A stretch of DNA of 64,000 nt from Platerodrilus igneus (lineage: Eukaryota > Arthropoda > Insecta > Coleoptera > Lycidae): positions 14,168,001-14,232,000 of the forward strand of contig JARFIW010001469.1 of the NCBI GenBank assembly GCA_036346225.1. The letters run 5' to 3'. This document shows, piece after piece, positions 11,455 to 22,639 of the stretch. The notes beneath the pieces are model-generated. The model was not told the DNA's origin. It did not search any database and saw nothing but the letters and a program-made list of their open reading frames with translations. Position 1 is the first letter of the stretch, and every line of letters starts with the position of its first letter. A program made the translations under genes and the position numbers.

Positions 11455-11790
11455 TTAAATTGTAATAAAATTATGGTGAGGATCCAACAAAGCATCGGAA
11501 GCTCTATGTGGAATAATAGTGCCTATAGACTGCCGCCTTCTATCTGGATCCAAAGACCTCCGGCGTATATTGATTCCTTGCGCTGGTGGCTGTAGTTGTG
11601 CTCGCTTCTTACGCCGATCCTCCACCGGCACACTTGCATGAGATCGATTTCTAAATATGTCCATAACTTTGGTCATAGGACTACGGCTAGTAGAAGCAGC
11701 AGTAACAGTATGATAATACTGAGTGTGCGAACTTCCATCACGAACGGGATGAGCTGAACCATCCCTTGGTGTTTTTTGTAAGGCATGCAT
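11455..11790 (-). pseudogene. Captured exon resembling AMPK gamma subunit (SNF4Agamma-like)
   Basis: An open frame of 111 codons lies inside the loop of the foldback element. Residues about 38-53 (SPMTKVMDIFRNRSHASV), then VEDRRKKRAQ, RRRSLDPDRRRQSIGT and RASDALLDPHH look like the Arg/Ser-rich linker that precedes the CBS domains of insect AMP-activated protein kinase gamma subunits. AMPK gamma binds AMP/ATP through CBS domains; none of those are present here. Similarity stops abruptly after DPHH, where AT-rich sequence and a stop follow with no GT donor, so this is a truncated fragment. It probably makes nothing functional. The match is from memory of the family and needs a protein search. 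Confidence 0.5.
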
Positions 11791-11802
11791 TAAACCAGTA
11801 TG

Positions 11803-12394
11803 ATAAGATATCCGACATTTGACGGAGTTGCGCTAAGGTAGGCCTCCATTTAAGTCTATCAGGCTACCCAAAGCCCTTTTGCGGTAACTAAAGATGGTGA
11901 CTCCTGCCAACGCTCCTTCAAACGCTCCGGCCAGCTACGGCAGTCCTGAGATCGCTCATCCCCGGGTCGTGCAGTACGGTACGCCTACGTGGCTCAAATT
12001 CATCTACCTATGTAGGGATCGGATTAGGAAAAAAACAGGTAAAGGGCGACAACAAAGATAATTAGGCAGGATATCTACATAGATAAAGATAAGCACGATA
12101 CGATACCTGACCGACCACACTCCTTGAAGATCAAAGGCAAACAGCCACGTTTTTGAGCGTCACGGAAAAACCTCTCACAACTTTGTCCCCACTCTTGTCT
12201 TTTACACATCGGCGCGAACTTATTCGTCCAACCCTCCCGCGTCGCGCAATCTGCGCAAACTCACTATGACGTAACGGAAGTACACGCCTAGTCTATTTAA
12301 ATTTCGCGCACCGCGTCTTTTGAAATTATGGCGCAAAACCTCCATAAATCAAACTTAACCTAATACATGTTTAAGTGCGATTGGCACGTAACAA
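11803..12394 (-). repeat. Right arm of the foldback element
   Basis: A 592-bp arm, the reverse complement of the left arm, ending TTGGCACGTAACAA. Confidence 0.9.
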
Positions 12395-12571
12395 TGTAAG
12401 CAAGACGTTAATACACAAAAAGTTATTGGTGGGCACCCTGTAACGTGACATATTCAAATAAAGGCGATTAATCGGTCCTGAGGTGCGAGATCACTCGATT
12501 GATAAGTACAAGGCTTTTACATTTAAGGATTATTAAGATTACAATAGGTGTATTTGTGCTGTTATATAAAG

Positions 12572-12928
12572 TACAGTAGGAAATCCCGAGAATTTAATTT
12601 TGCACATTCTGGGTTGTAGTTTAAACTGGAACAAATAGAATGTATTTGAATTTTTAGATATCGTTATTGTGAAGCAGTTCTAATTGCAGTTTTGATGGTA
12701 ATGCTTGTCCTAATGCAAAGCGTTAACTGCAAGATGTTCTAGTTGAAAACTTTGGAAGTCGTAATGTAATATAGACTACTGTTAGTGGTCATATTAACTA
12801 ATATAAATTAAAATTAGTGCCGCAATATAAATTCATTATAGTGCTTCGGTAGTAATTTAGAAGACAGCATTGTAGTTCTAATGTTAAGAAGATAATACTT
12901 GTACTATGAGGTAAAGCTCTGAAAATAA
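12572..12928. repeat. Right copy of the 356-bp direct repeat
   Basis: It starts TACAGTAGGAAATCCCGAGAA and ends CTCTGAAAATAA, in the same orientation as 8139-8494. Together the two copies bracket the gypsy/macrodomain relic and the foldback element. Confidence 0.75.
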
Positions 12929-13740
12929 ATGGTTGAGTAAATTTTTAGAAATTTTAGAGTAACTACAAGTTGCTTAAAGAGGCTTGTGCATTAACAGCTG
13001 TTTAAGTACATTTTAGAACTATAGGTTAATTATTTCTATTTCTTAACTGCTTTTTTTTAGTTACAGTATTGTGGTAACTTTAAACCAATTTTGTTTAATA
13101 ATAGGAGTTGGATTCCTTAGACTGGGATTTGACATACCCACTGATGGTTGACACCGTGCTTTCTTCCCCTTCTTGATATCTTGTCTTGGATGTACTCTAT
13201 AACCTATCTTGCTTTCAACAAACTCCCTAAGCGAACACATAGTCTGACAACAGCAACCTACCTTTCCTTAGCTGTTCACCCTCGGTCCTCCCCCAAAAAG
13301 AGTGTTACCGACGATTGTTAGTCGTATTTGCGTGGCTAGACAAGCATCTTTTTCTATTTTTAGACAGTACTTGACGTTGTATCTTCCACTTCCAAAACCA
13401 TTTGTTTCTCTAATTCCTCGTTTTCCTCCCTACTTTCAATTTCACTGAAGTTTTTCGCAGTGAATTTAGCATTGTACTTTGGGTTTAGGGCTCTGCTGGT
13501 AGTCACAATAGTAGTTCGTCCTATTGCAATTGCAACAGTTCCTCCTGTTTTATTGCTAGATCTTCAAATGAGTTAAATTAGGGGACATCATAAAATGGGT
13601 CGCAAGAATCGGGACTGGGATCGATTTACGAATGCACTCTCTACTTGTTTGTGCAATTATAAATTATGCTCAGATGAAGATATTTCCTGACTTGGAAGAT
13701 GCAGCTTGCTCGATCTTTCAGGTATTAATAACTTAGCAAC
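12929..13740. other. Unassigned sequence
   Basis: The minus strand from about 13230 to 13090 is open and basic (ESKIGYRVHPRQDIKKGKK), but there is no start, no neighbours and no family I recognise. The rest shows nothing. Confidence 0.3.
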
Positions 13741-13749
13741 CCCCCCCAT

Positions 13750-15000
13750 GTGGTTGGTTACCCATTAGACGCGTCTCCAGGTGGTGGATAGGAGAAATCC
13801 TAGGTTATATAGGTAAGGGATTGGCTATCTACTCTGGGAAAGATCGTGATAAGCTTATCTCTTTCAGCGACCCAGTGACCTGAGTGGCATAAGACCCACA
13901 ACATGGTGCGGGATAAAATCCGCTCCTTAGCCAAGTAAAAACGATCCCGAGGACCAAACCCCTCAGTCCAAGCTGTAGTTTCGTGGCTAATGAGCCAGCA
14001 CTGAGGTAAACAAAGCTGGTGGGACAATTCTGCAACACCGTCATACCATGCCTTCCCCGCCGTCGTGGTCATGTCTCATGGGCAAGTGGGTGTGGGGGTC
14101 TTGGCTTAACCGCCCGGACCAAAAGGAGACAACCTCGTTAAAAATTCCTAAATCCAGTGGTGTAGGACCGAGCCCAGGAGATGCGTGGCTGGATAGTTGA
14201 CCAGTCTCAATCAGTCCGAAACTTGGGGAACAGGGCAGCACCCATTTTATTCACGCCTTTCATGCCAACAAGGTGCGCCTGGCATGGCGACCATTTACAT
14301 CCCCAAACTCGTAAGAACAATCACGAATAATATTGGTACCACTAGAAAAACTGAACCTGAAGAGGTGGAACCAGCAATGGGGGACCCCTCAGGTAACCAA
14401 AATGTATCCATGAAGGTGGATCATACCCGGGATGCAAGTCCGCTTGCAAAACGGGTGTCTGAAACACCAGACATGGAGAATACTATAAAGAAACCTTAAA
14501 GCACTGGACTGTAAGCAAAGAGGCTTTCGGGAGCTCAGCGTAGAAAGCTGAGGAAAGCCAAGAAAGCCGAATCTGGGACTTGGACGGAGTCACACCCGTC
14601 CACTATGTAAGCTGACGGAAGACTGCAATATGGCCCTTATTCAGGAACCTTGTATTTGCAAGGGAAAGGTGCTAGGACTGAGTTCCATCGTTGGGGCAGT
14701 TGCATATAGTAGATCCACTGATAGACCCAGGACTTGTATATTAATCGCCTTAACTAGGGTCAGCACAATAAGCCTTTTAGGCTGCAGTGCGGCGGAGCCG
14801 TCTGGCAGACGCACGCGCCAGGGGGAATGGTTTTAGTGGGTATGCCGCAAGGAGAGTCCCGCACTTTGGCTATAAAAGCTTTCCACTCCACCGGGTTTAG
14901 ATAACTATCAAAAAGAAAAAAACTTGGCAACCCAGTACCGCAGTTGAGCCACGTTAACACCTATTGTTGTTTTATTTCCTTGAGGAATAGAGAAGGCCGC
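13750..15000 (+). mobile_element. 5' part of a non-LTR retrotransposon (LOA/R1-like)
   Basis: GC-richer than its surroundings. After a presumed 5' leader (13750-14270), a broken ORF1-like stretch reads MATIYIPKLVRTITNN near 14284 and, past two stops, LSGAQRRKLRKAKKAESGT near 14525, a basic motif common in insect non-LTR ORFs. A second frame at 14622-14790 reads MALIQEPCICKGKVLG and then RPRTCILI, the N-terminal part of an APE-type endonuclease, where QEP carries a conserved catalytic Glu. Similarity ends soon after, so most of the endonuclease and all of the RT are missing. Stops and frameshifts make it dead. The clade is tentative. Confidence 0.6.
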
Positions 15001-15800
15001 TTCACGACCTTTTGTCGACAGCGGCATTTGCAGTATTGCAGTATTATTTCTTAAAGGTCTAAGAACTTGCAAATTTTTTATTTTTTGTCTTTTTTTTTAA
15101 ATTTTAATTGGGATGGACGAAAGAGAGTAGACGACAGATACTAGACTAAAGTCGGGGATGCTAGAGTAGTGAATTTTTGGAAAGAATCTATTTGCACGGG
15201 ATATGTAATCGTTTGGGCGTTACGGAAACTAAAAATTAAACAAGAAAGGAAAAAAAAGTAATACAAAACGGACAATTTATTATTGAAGTACCCTGTATAA
15301 TTTTGATTTCGGTATATTGGTGTTTAATAAGTTATTGCGATAAGTAGGCGTTCCATAAAAATAATAAGAAAACACAAAAGGCATCATTTTATTTCTGCGC
15401 AATGCATTTAAAATAAAACTACAATTCCTTAATTATTTTAAAAGCCACCAAAAAGAAAACAGATTTAAAGACGTTTCTCATAAAATATAAAGAAGCCTTT
15501 TGTAGTTTGTTTATTAAAGTTATTAGATTTAATAATACACTTACGTAATTACAGACAATAGTTACAATGTATGCAGGGCACAATAAAACCCAACTTGTTA
15601 CAATATATTGCACAGAAGAAAACCGTGAGCTGATGAAACTCACAGCGATTACATTACAAACTAGACACCATTATTAAGGACAATAAGTTCATTTATATCA
15701 CAGTTATACATGTTAGGTATATATTACTACCACGTCACTTTGAGGCGGAAAAATGGGAATAATGACATCGTGAGACAGCCACTTGAGAAAAAGAGTTGGG
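15001..15800. other. Unassigned AT-rich sequence
   Basis: No supported gene. The minus-strand ORF at 15419-15643 is low in information and has no recognised match. Confidence 0.3.
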
Positions 15801-15823
15801 AGCATGTGTTTCCCAACAGGATA

Positions 15824-15895
15824 TTTTAGAGTTCAAAGCCCTAAAGAATGAAATGATATCTCTTGGTTTAATGGAATTCAGGACCTGTAAGGTAA
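15824..15895 (+). other. Possible orphan spliced exon (weak)
   Basis: A 72-bp open stretch, GATATTTTAGAGTTC to CCTGTAAG, is preceded by TTTCCCAACAG and followed by GTAAAATT. It would encode DILEFKALKNEMISLG followed by LMEFRTCK. It has plausible splice signals and non-random composition, but no partner exon or family is identified. Confidence 0.15.
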
Positions 15896-16124
15896 AATTG
15901 TTATACACTTGTAGTGATCCGTATTATTTCTTTAAGTCAATTCTCATTAGTTGATGATTATTACAGATATGATAGTGTATATTTCAATATTCGAGAGTAT
16001 TTCTGAACAGCATGGTAACAACTTTCAGGTTTCCGAACAAACTCCGTGACGTCAGAATTTACCGTTGTAAGGGATATCGATATTGTTTACAAGCTTTAAA
16101 TAAACTTGATTTTCAGATTTCAAA

Positions 16125-16166
16125 ATGGAACGTCGAAAAGCTTCACTTAGCGGTTTTATTAAAGGT
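16125..16166 (+). other. Possible short first coding exon (weak)
   Basis: An ATG at 16125 after TTTTCAGATTTCAAA opens MERRKASLSGFIK and then meets GGTAATG, which could serve as a splice donor. No continuation was found, so this is speculative. Confidence 0.12.
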
Positions 16167-16203
16167 AATGTTTTCAATTATATGCTATTTTGTAGTTATC
16201 TGA

Positions 16204-19130
16204 TTGCATCGAATCATTATTAATTGTTTAATGTTATTTGGTTGCGTTTTAAGATAGTAATAGAATGAAGGATAAAATTGCCATTCATATGATGTTTAAT
16301 TTTTAAATGTACATAAATAGCTGACGCAATCATAATGAATAATTGCTTTAAATTTTGCTTACTAGATTGAGTATATTTTGTTACCATGCATTTATGTTAA
16401 TTTAGCGCCTAAATATGGACTTCTATTTCTGTAGAATTTTGGTATGTATTTGCTACCAACATATTTTATAATTTGTTTCAATGTTATAATAGCTTGTGAT
16501 GATTATGTAATTGTTTATTTCAGTTTCTAGTTTTGCGTTTATAACTGCATAATTCATGTCTCAACTTTATAACCTAACCATACGTTAGTTTCATGTGACT
16601 AGACATTATAACCTACAATTCTATTGGTAACCAATATTGAGATTTATTATTCTTTTTATATAATTATAGTAAACCTCTGCTATGATCCCGTATTGAACGC
16701 GTTTGCATTATGACTATGTAGAAGATGGTCGATTCAATGGTGCCCTTTGTTTGGTATTATCATAGCATACGTGCATGTTTGTTTAAAATATTTGTTTTAC
16801 CTATGTATTTGTCGTTTTGACTATGCAACGTTAGAATGTAGGTTGGCCATTGTAAACCATATTGCCGAACGGGTTAGGAGCTGTTAATGCTATATACGAT
16901 AAAAAACTATGTTTGAGCCTTTGTTGAATTTACTGCCATTTTATGGCGGTGTGGGGTGGAACATTGGTAGTCAAGGTCCTTATCTTCCCGGTGTTCTTCC
17001 TCTTCAACTTTAGCTAAGTAGTAATGGCTCAGCCGTCCCTGGTACCTTCTAGAAAAGATTAGCTAGACTACACTAAAACTTCTTCAGCCTCATATGCAGT
17101 ATGTTCGAGTAACAATTGACATCCCGTAATATTAAAGGTGCACAGGATGCTTGTTTACCGCCCTATCTTTTGAGAAGTGTATTTATGCAGTTAGAAGCGC
17201 AGGGTTGTTAAGGTTTTATCTGTCGTTACTCTTTTCTTAGCGTTAACCTAGGGAGTCCACCACTGTTTGCTCTTGTAGTTCATGTATAATTGATGGTATC
17301 CTAATTTTGAGGTCATCAAAAAATAATTAAAGTAGGGTCGTTAACTATTGAAGTTTTATTTCAATACCTTCCTGCCTTAACGCCATCTCAGTGTGTATAT
17401 TTGGGTAAAGCTTCGGTCACACAACTTAGGTGTCACTAGCCACAGCCACTAGACGACTCGATCACAGCCAAGTATTGTCAAGAGAGGGCATTCGTTCGTC
17501 CGCAGGTCGGTTAGAGTACAGATTTGTAGCAGCGACCAGGTGCGTTACATTACACACTTAGGTTTGTAATTTAGATTGTATGGGTGATGGCGTTTATACA
17601 CTATTGCCGAATAGTGTTATATTTTAGAAAACAAAGTTTGGACATTGTGAATTTAATGGTAAGTTAGATGCATTAAGAATGAACTAATAATGTAGTTTAC
17701 CAATTTTTGCTTAATATATGTATTTTGTTATAGGAATATTTTTAGGGCACTAATCCAACTATTAATGTCAGTACATTTAAAAATTGTTTTATGTCTATTT
17801 GTTCATAGAAAAGCTCAAATAATATTATTTTAGAATAGATTTAATCCAGGTGAGCGAATAGTAGTTTTATTTGTTCAATCACTCGCGTAACTTTTCACCA
17901 AGAAGTAACTCCGAAATTAACAATCGCGGGTCTACTCATCAGCCAGAGAAAATTCTATCACCCAGACGTAGTTGGCACCCATTAATGACTAATTGAAAAC
18001 ATCAGGGTAACTGCTAGTAATCACCTAGCTTGAAATTGTACCTAGGTGAAATTTTGTTCATTATGCAAGTTTGTTCAATTTTCTGCCATTTATTGCTATA
18101 GAGACCTACTCCCGTACCACTGTAGTTGGCCGATGCATCTAGATTTTGTTCCGAAATTTCCGCTCCTTTTGGACAATTCTAAATTTAAAAACCCATAACA
18201 ACGTAAATACTATCTTATACACGAAATAAAGATCTTGAAACCGAGCCGGGGTAGATTCCCTTTGCCTCAAGTTTTTGTGTGATATGTTTGTTACATTTTT
18301 GTTACTAACTACACAGTAAATGGTGCTAAGCATTGCAATGTAACCATTAACAGGCACAAAAATAAATGAATGTAATGACCACCTCAGGAGTGGGTGACTT
18401 AATTTTAATTCTTAAAAATTAAACCGCTATAACTTGTATAATTTTTTAATTCTAGACACCCCACAAGAGGTATAGTGTGCGGTTTACTGGGTGTTGTTTA
18501 AAAATACTAAAAGAAAGTGAACTCTCCATTAAAAGGTATTTACAAAAACCCTTTAAAGTGACTGTTATCATCGCCTAAGTTCCCAAACTTCAAACTTTCT
18601 AAAGCGCATATTTTAATCTTTAGAGAAGCAAATAGTACTGCAATGCCAGTTCCCGTGCATGCAAAATAGTGATAAAAAAGTTCAAATAAGATTGAAACTT
18701 TGGGTTCTAATGACAGTTGATTGATTCTGGCACGTAATTCAGTACAAATACTAACCCGTAAAATACAGGAACAAAACAACTTAAAAGCTACCTTTGTGTT
18801 GCTTCCAAATTATACACCAACGTGCTAATCAACTTTTTGACAACTAGATGCTGAATTGCTTGTGATAACGATGCAAGACAAGTGCTACATTTACAGTAGG
18901 AGGATTATAACAGATACAACATTCAGCATCGCTATGGTCATTATTCCAAAATTTGAACTACTATAACTTTTACAATTTTTGGATGCTAGATTTTTTGGTT
19001 GGGAGTACAATAAGTGAAAAAAAATGAAATATTTAAAAAGCCTAGTTGGTAGTTAACTTCTGCTTGGCTATCTATACTTTCGACTGCCAAACCTTACGCA
19101 TTCTCTTCAACCAACTACATAACTGATGGT
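16204..19130. other. Long stretch with no recognised gene
   Basis: About 2.9 kb with short ORFs only, on both strands, none matching a family. A GC-richer patch at 17440-17540 (CATTCGTTCGTCCGCAGGTC, then CCAGGTGCGTTAC) could be a 5' UTR-like region or transposon leader. I cannot decide between these. Confidence 0.4.
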
Positions 19131-19134
19131 GCCT

Positions 19135-19395
19135 TTCGGTTGGCGATTCCGTGGATCAGATAGGTTTGCGTGTGATTGCTCTTCCCAAGAAATTGGGTTC
19201 GCTACCCGACACGGACCGCTAAAAAATTTTAAAAGAGCATTTTTCACATAAATCGTCTTGGTTCAATTGAAAGGTGTGTGTGAGTGTTGTCACGTAGCTA
19301 AGGTTCGGCAATTTTCAAAATTTCCAGGTAAAAAGAAACTCGCTTTATCGCCAATCTAGTATCTTCGGGTGGAATACTAGTAAGTCAAATGTAGG
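19135..19395 (+). mobile_element. SINE copy C (tRNA-Arg-like head)
   Basis: A tRNA-like head (GTGGATCAGATAGG ... GGGTTCGCTACCCGAC) leads into a body with GAGCATTTTTCACA, GTGTGTGAGTGTTGTCACG, then AATTTCCAGG and TCTTCGGGTGGA. It is the same family and order as the copies at 58195-58470 (+) and 59367-59668 (-), and more diverged. SINEs are mobilised by the RT of partner LINEs, and the internal Pol III promoter lies in the head. Confidence 0.7.
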
Positions 19396-20600
19396 GCTAC
19401 CATTTCAGGCAATATTGATACAACAGGTGTAAAGAATTAAAAAGAAATATAATTTGAGGGCTAGTATTGTCGTAGTTTCAGACTTGAGACTGTAATCCAT
19501 ATCTCTTTTTTGACCGTATGTTATGGGACTGGTGGTTCTATGATGTGCAAGGCACCATTTGGTTCAAAAATGAAACTTAAAGAAAATGTGTAAGAGATGC
19601 CAGACTTTTGGGCAACAAATTTGGAATTGGTATACTTTGTCCAAGCTATGCGATTGGTAGTGCTGTATGTGGCAACCACAAGAAAAGGAGTAAACAATAA
19701 CTGTAAGAGAGCTGTTAATGGCATCATAGTTCTAATCGTGATCAATGGGTGGACCAACAAATTCTCAGTTACCAGGTGCTTGCTATGCGGCTAGTCGTAC
19801 TATGGTGAAGCTTTAGTACAATCAACCGTCACCAGAAATTTATATAAATTTAAATAAACTTTGCTCACAGACTTCGAAATACTACATCATCCCAATTTTT
19901 TGATAGATAGTTGTGCGTCTAGCTGTAGGCGCAATCCAAGAATTAGAAAGACACCGTTGTGTTGTGCCGGTATAACCTGGAATGACAGGATTTTCAATGC
20001 CATTTCTTCCCCAGGCTATGAATGCTCGTTATACAACTGTTGGTGTTATGTGCTCAATGTTAATATTAGAAAAGTAAGTAAAATTAAAAGAGAAAATAAT
20101 AGGTGACTGGCAACACTGCAGTCCTTGTACTCTAAACTGTTACAGCTCCATGTTTTGGGTACTTGTTGTACAACTAACAGTTCAATGCGGCGCAAGAAAG
20201 TGTAAAGAGTAGCACGCGTCGTTTTACTCCAACAACGTTGAACCGCTACTCATTACTTATTTTTTGGGAGTCAGCTATGCTACTTATAGTGCTATGTGGT
20301 ACTAGTACACGAAAATATTTAAAAATCGCCGTAATATATGATGGGTTTCACTCTTTGAACTGCTACATTAGCTCTTCCCCCCCCCTTTTCTTAAGTGCGA
20401 CGAGTATTATATCCCACAAACTAATATATATGTATATTTAAATAAAACTATTAAATCTTAAGAAACATTGTTGCATTGTATAATTAAAGGACATAGAATA
20501 ATTGGTTAATGAAAGATCATAAGCCAGACATGAGAACAGAAACAGTTACTTTGTATTCCAGACGTAATATGATACGGCAGGTGCAGGCCACATTAGGTAA
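19396..20600. repeat. Degenerate dispersed repeats, no gene
   Basis: Motifs such as GCTATGCGATTGGTAGTGCT (19648), GCTATGCGGCTAGTCGTACT (19785) and GCTATGCTACTTATAGTGCT (20273) recur. TTCGAAATACTACATCATC (19871) has a relative at 24393. These look like an old, unnamed repeat family. The ORFs at 19597-19794 and 19861-20106 run through it and are not credible genes. Confidence 0.35.
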
Positions 20601-20616
20601 TAAGACATTATAATTT

Positions 20617-20690
20617 GAATAAGGGCCGCTATACTTGCGGCCACGTCCGCAATACTCCACTCGAAGGTACTACATTGGGTTTAAACGTGA
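20617..20690 (-). mobile_element. SINE copy D (3' fragment)
   Basis: ACTCCACTCGAAGGTACTAC followed by ATTGGG matches the tail of the SINE family (compare 59380-59408), here as a short minus-strand fragment beside GGCCGCTATACTTGCGGCC. Confidence 0.5.
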
Positions 20691-21086
20691 AAATTATACG
20701 TGATCCAAATGTAATCTAACTTTAAAATTCATCTATCCTAAATAAAAATCTAACAAACTAAAACAAAAACAAAAAATAGGGTTGGAGTAATAGTATCCCT
20801 AGCGTTGATTTTGGAGTGTGTCCGATTAAAAGACACACGCAAAAGTAAAATGGTAGCAGTCGCCAGTTTTGCTTACCGGTACGACCTGAAGGGTCGTCTT
20901 AAAACTATCCAAATCTAGCTAGCTAATTTTAAAAATGGAGTCAAATTTTCTAAGCATTCGCCAAATATTTTAATAGTAAATCCAGCTATATTGCCTGCTC
21001 TATAAATTTACAAATTCGTCTTCCCTGGTCTAAGTAATTTATTTTATCTATAGCCTAAATCCATCACTAGCTTTCGCTATAAATCC

Positions 21087-21374
21087 CTAACTGATTATTT
21101 GATTTACTAAGTCCTTTGTTTGAGGATTTTCTCGCCTGGAATCGACCCGCGGGAGGTACGCGCTTATTACGTAGAAGGTATTTCCCCCTGATTTGATTTC
21201 GGCCGTCGTTAAAAATTCGTTTGACAGATTATTTAATATAATTCCGGCACACGTACCATTATTTATTATTATTCCGCTGCGCGTATCGAGCTTCGCGCCA
21301 CCGCCAGTTCTGTCGTTTGCCACACAGCAGGGGATTGCCTTCTGGCAATTTGAATTGGTGACCCATCTCGGCAC
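21087..21374 (-). pseudogene. Non-LTR ORF2 endonuclease N-terminal fragment
   Basis: An open frame in which GIIINNGTCAGIILNNLSNE is followed by TAEIKSGGNTFYVISAYLP, the central beta-strands of an APE-type endonuclease. It overlaps the end of ORF1 in another frame, as in R1-type elements. Truncated after about 95 codons. Confidence 0.65.
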
Positions 21375-22560
21375 AGTTACCGCACCACTGTACCTTCTCC
21401 CTGCACTTCATCGACCTATGGCCGTACTCGTAGCACCGAAGGCACTGCGTCATTGAGAAGTGGTCCCGGGCCCATACTCTTCGCCACCTGAGATTTATAG
21501 CGTCAGTTAATATACGCCTCCGAAGTGTGGGGTTCACTTCAAAGACTACGTTAGCGAAGGGATCTCTAGGGCTTTTCCGCCAAACCCGAACTTCTCTATC
21601 AGGTGGTCTTCTAATTTTAGATGGCCGAAGCGGCGATTCTGGCTCGCAATCAACCGCACGCGCTCTTCAGCGTTCATCCCTGCTTTGACTCTCGAAGAAC
21701 GACCCGTGGACGCTTCTTCTAAATCGTCTTCGCCACGAGTTCTTTGCAGTCTCGCCGATCTTCGACTGCAATTTCTTGGCGTCTTCGGGACCGGCGCATT
21801 CCACTTCAACACCGCCCCTGCGCATCCTACGGGCTTCGACAACGACAAATCCATCACGTGCTGGATCAACCTTCTGCTTCAGGGTCTTCATCACGTCTTC
21901 TTCTGGCCTGGCCTGGCGTCGACCTTGACGGCAAAAGTAGGCTTGACCCCTGCTGCTGCGGCTGCATAGGAAGCGCGCGGCACCGACGCTCCCTGACTCC
22001 GCATACCCTGGGCACCTGAAACAACCAAAGTTTCCGCAGGACTTCCCGACAACACTGGCTCTCCCAGAGTTATTTAGACAAAGATGCAGCGTCCCAACCA
22101 TACCTATTAGTTGCTTCGTCACGTCGCAGATATCATCCATGGCGTTCCAAACCATCTTCCTATCCTCTACGACGATAGTGGCGAAGCTAGTTGGCACCTT
22201 TACGTAGACGGCCGCGTGTGCCCTCCTCACCCTGAACTTCAACAGTTCCAGCTCATCGAGGTCGCTAGCATCAACGCTGCCGTTGCTGCTAGTCGACATC
22301 TTACGCCGGAACCTTGAAGTTGCCGGCAATTCCGGCGTCGCACCCACCACAGTAGACCCCGACTCCTCAGACACGACCGTCGCAGATACAGGCTCCTTCA
22401 CTAGCTCCTCAACCTCCCCCTGAGTCCTTTATCTAAAGTCCTTCAAAACGACCTTAAGGTGTTTCCCCCCAACACCGCCGTCAGCCTCCGACCTTGCAGA
22501 CTCCGACCGATCATTCCACTTCTTTTGTGACAAGGGCTCCTTGTCTCGCTGGACCACCAT
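21259..22560 (-). pseudogene. Non-LTR ORF1 (gag-like, CCHC zinc knuckles), broken
   Basis: The start at 22560 gives MVVQRDKEPLSQKKWNDRSE. An in-frame TAA interrupts near 22432. The main part (22401-21667) includes a region reading LKQKVDPARDGFVVVEARRM and then GGVEVECAGPEDAKKL, typical of R1/TRAS-type ORF1. A frame change near 21700 is needed to continue into FGHLKLEDHLIEKFG. Near the C-terminus lie zinc knuckles CLRCYEYGHRSMKC and CGNCAEMGH, with the final Cys of the second replaced or lost. ORF1 protein of this clade coats element RNA and aids targeting. With a stop and frameshifts it is not functional. Confidence 0.75.
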
Positions 22561-22639
22561 GCTAACAAAAATAACGAAAAAAAGTAACTAACAAAAAACG
22601 CAACTCAAAAAACGATCTGACGATTACGACGCTAAAAGA

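Larger units (their letters stand above)
10566..12394. mobile_element. Foldback-like element with 590-bp inverted arms
   Basis: The arms 10566-11158 and 11803-12394 are reverse complements with only scattered mismatches, so the element is recent. Outer ends read TTGTTACGTGCCAATCGG on the left and the complement on the right; inner ends read GTCAAATGCCGGATATCTTA and the complement. The 644-bp loop carries a minus-strand ORF that resembles a host gene exon. Long arms and captured gene sequence recall foldback or Pack-MULE-type elements. No transposase and no clear target-site duplication are visible, so the class is open. It lies between the gypsy relic and the right-hand 357-bp repeat. Confidence 0.8.
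21070..22560 (-). mobile_element. Non-LTR retrotransposon fragment, R1/TRAS-like (ORF1 and start of ORF2)
   Basis: Minus-strand element, GC-rich relative to the AT-rich flanks. ORF1 (gag-like) starts at the ATG at 22558-22560 and ends near 21300; an endonuclease start of ORF2 overlaps and follows. Most of ORF2 (EN remainder, RT) is missing at the low-coordinate end, the reverse of the usual 5' truncation, so a deletion or later rearrangement is likely. Flanks are plain AT-rich DNA, and no target-site duplication was found. Confidence 0.75.

Noticed and set aside
16012..16203. 63-aa ORF
   Set aside because: The only interesting part is the ATG-MERRKASL frame on the same strand in another phase; this ORF itself has no support.
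19597..20106. ORFs at 19597-19794 and 19861-20106
   Set aside because: Run through a degenerate dispersed repeat; no domain, no conserved start.
21685..22317. Several + strand ORFs of 68-94 aa
   Set aside because: GC-rich shadows opposite the non-LTR ORF1 on the minus strand.
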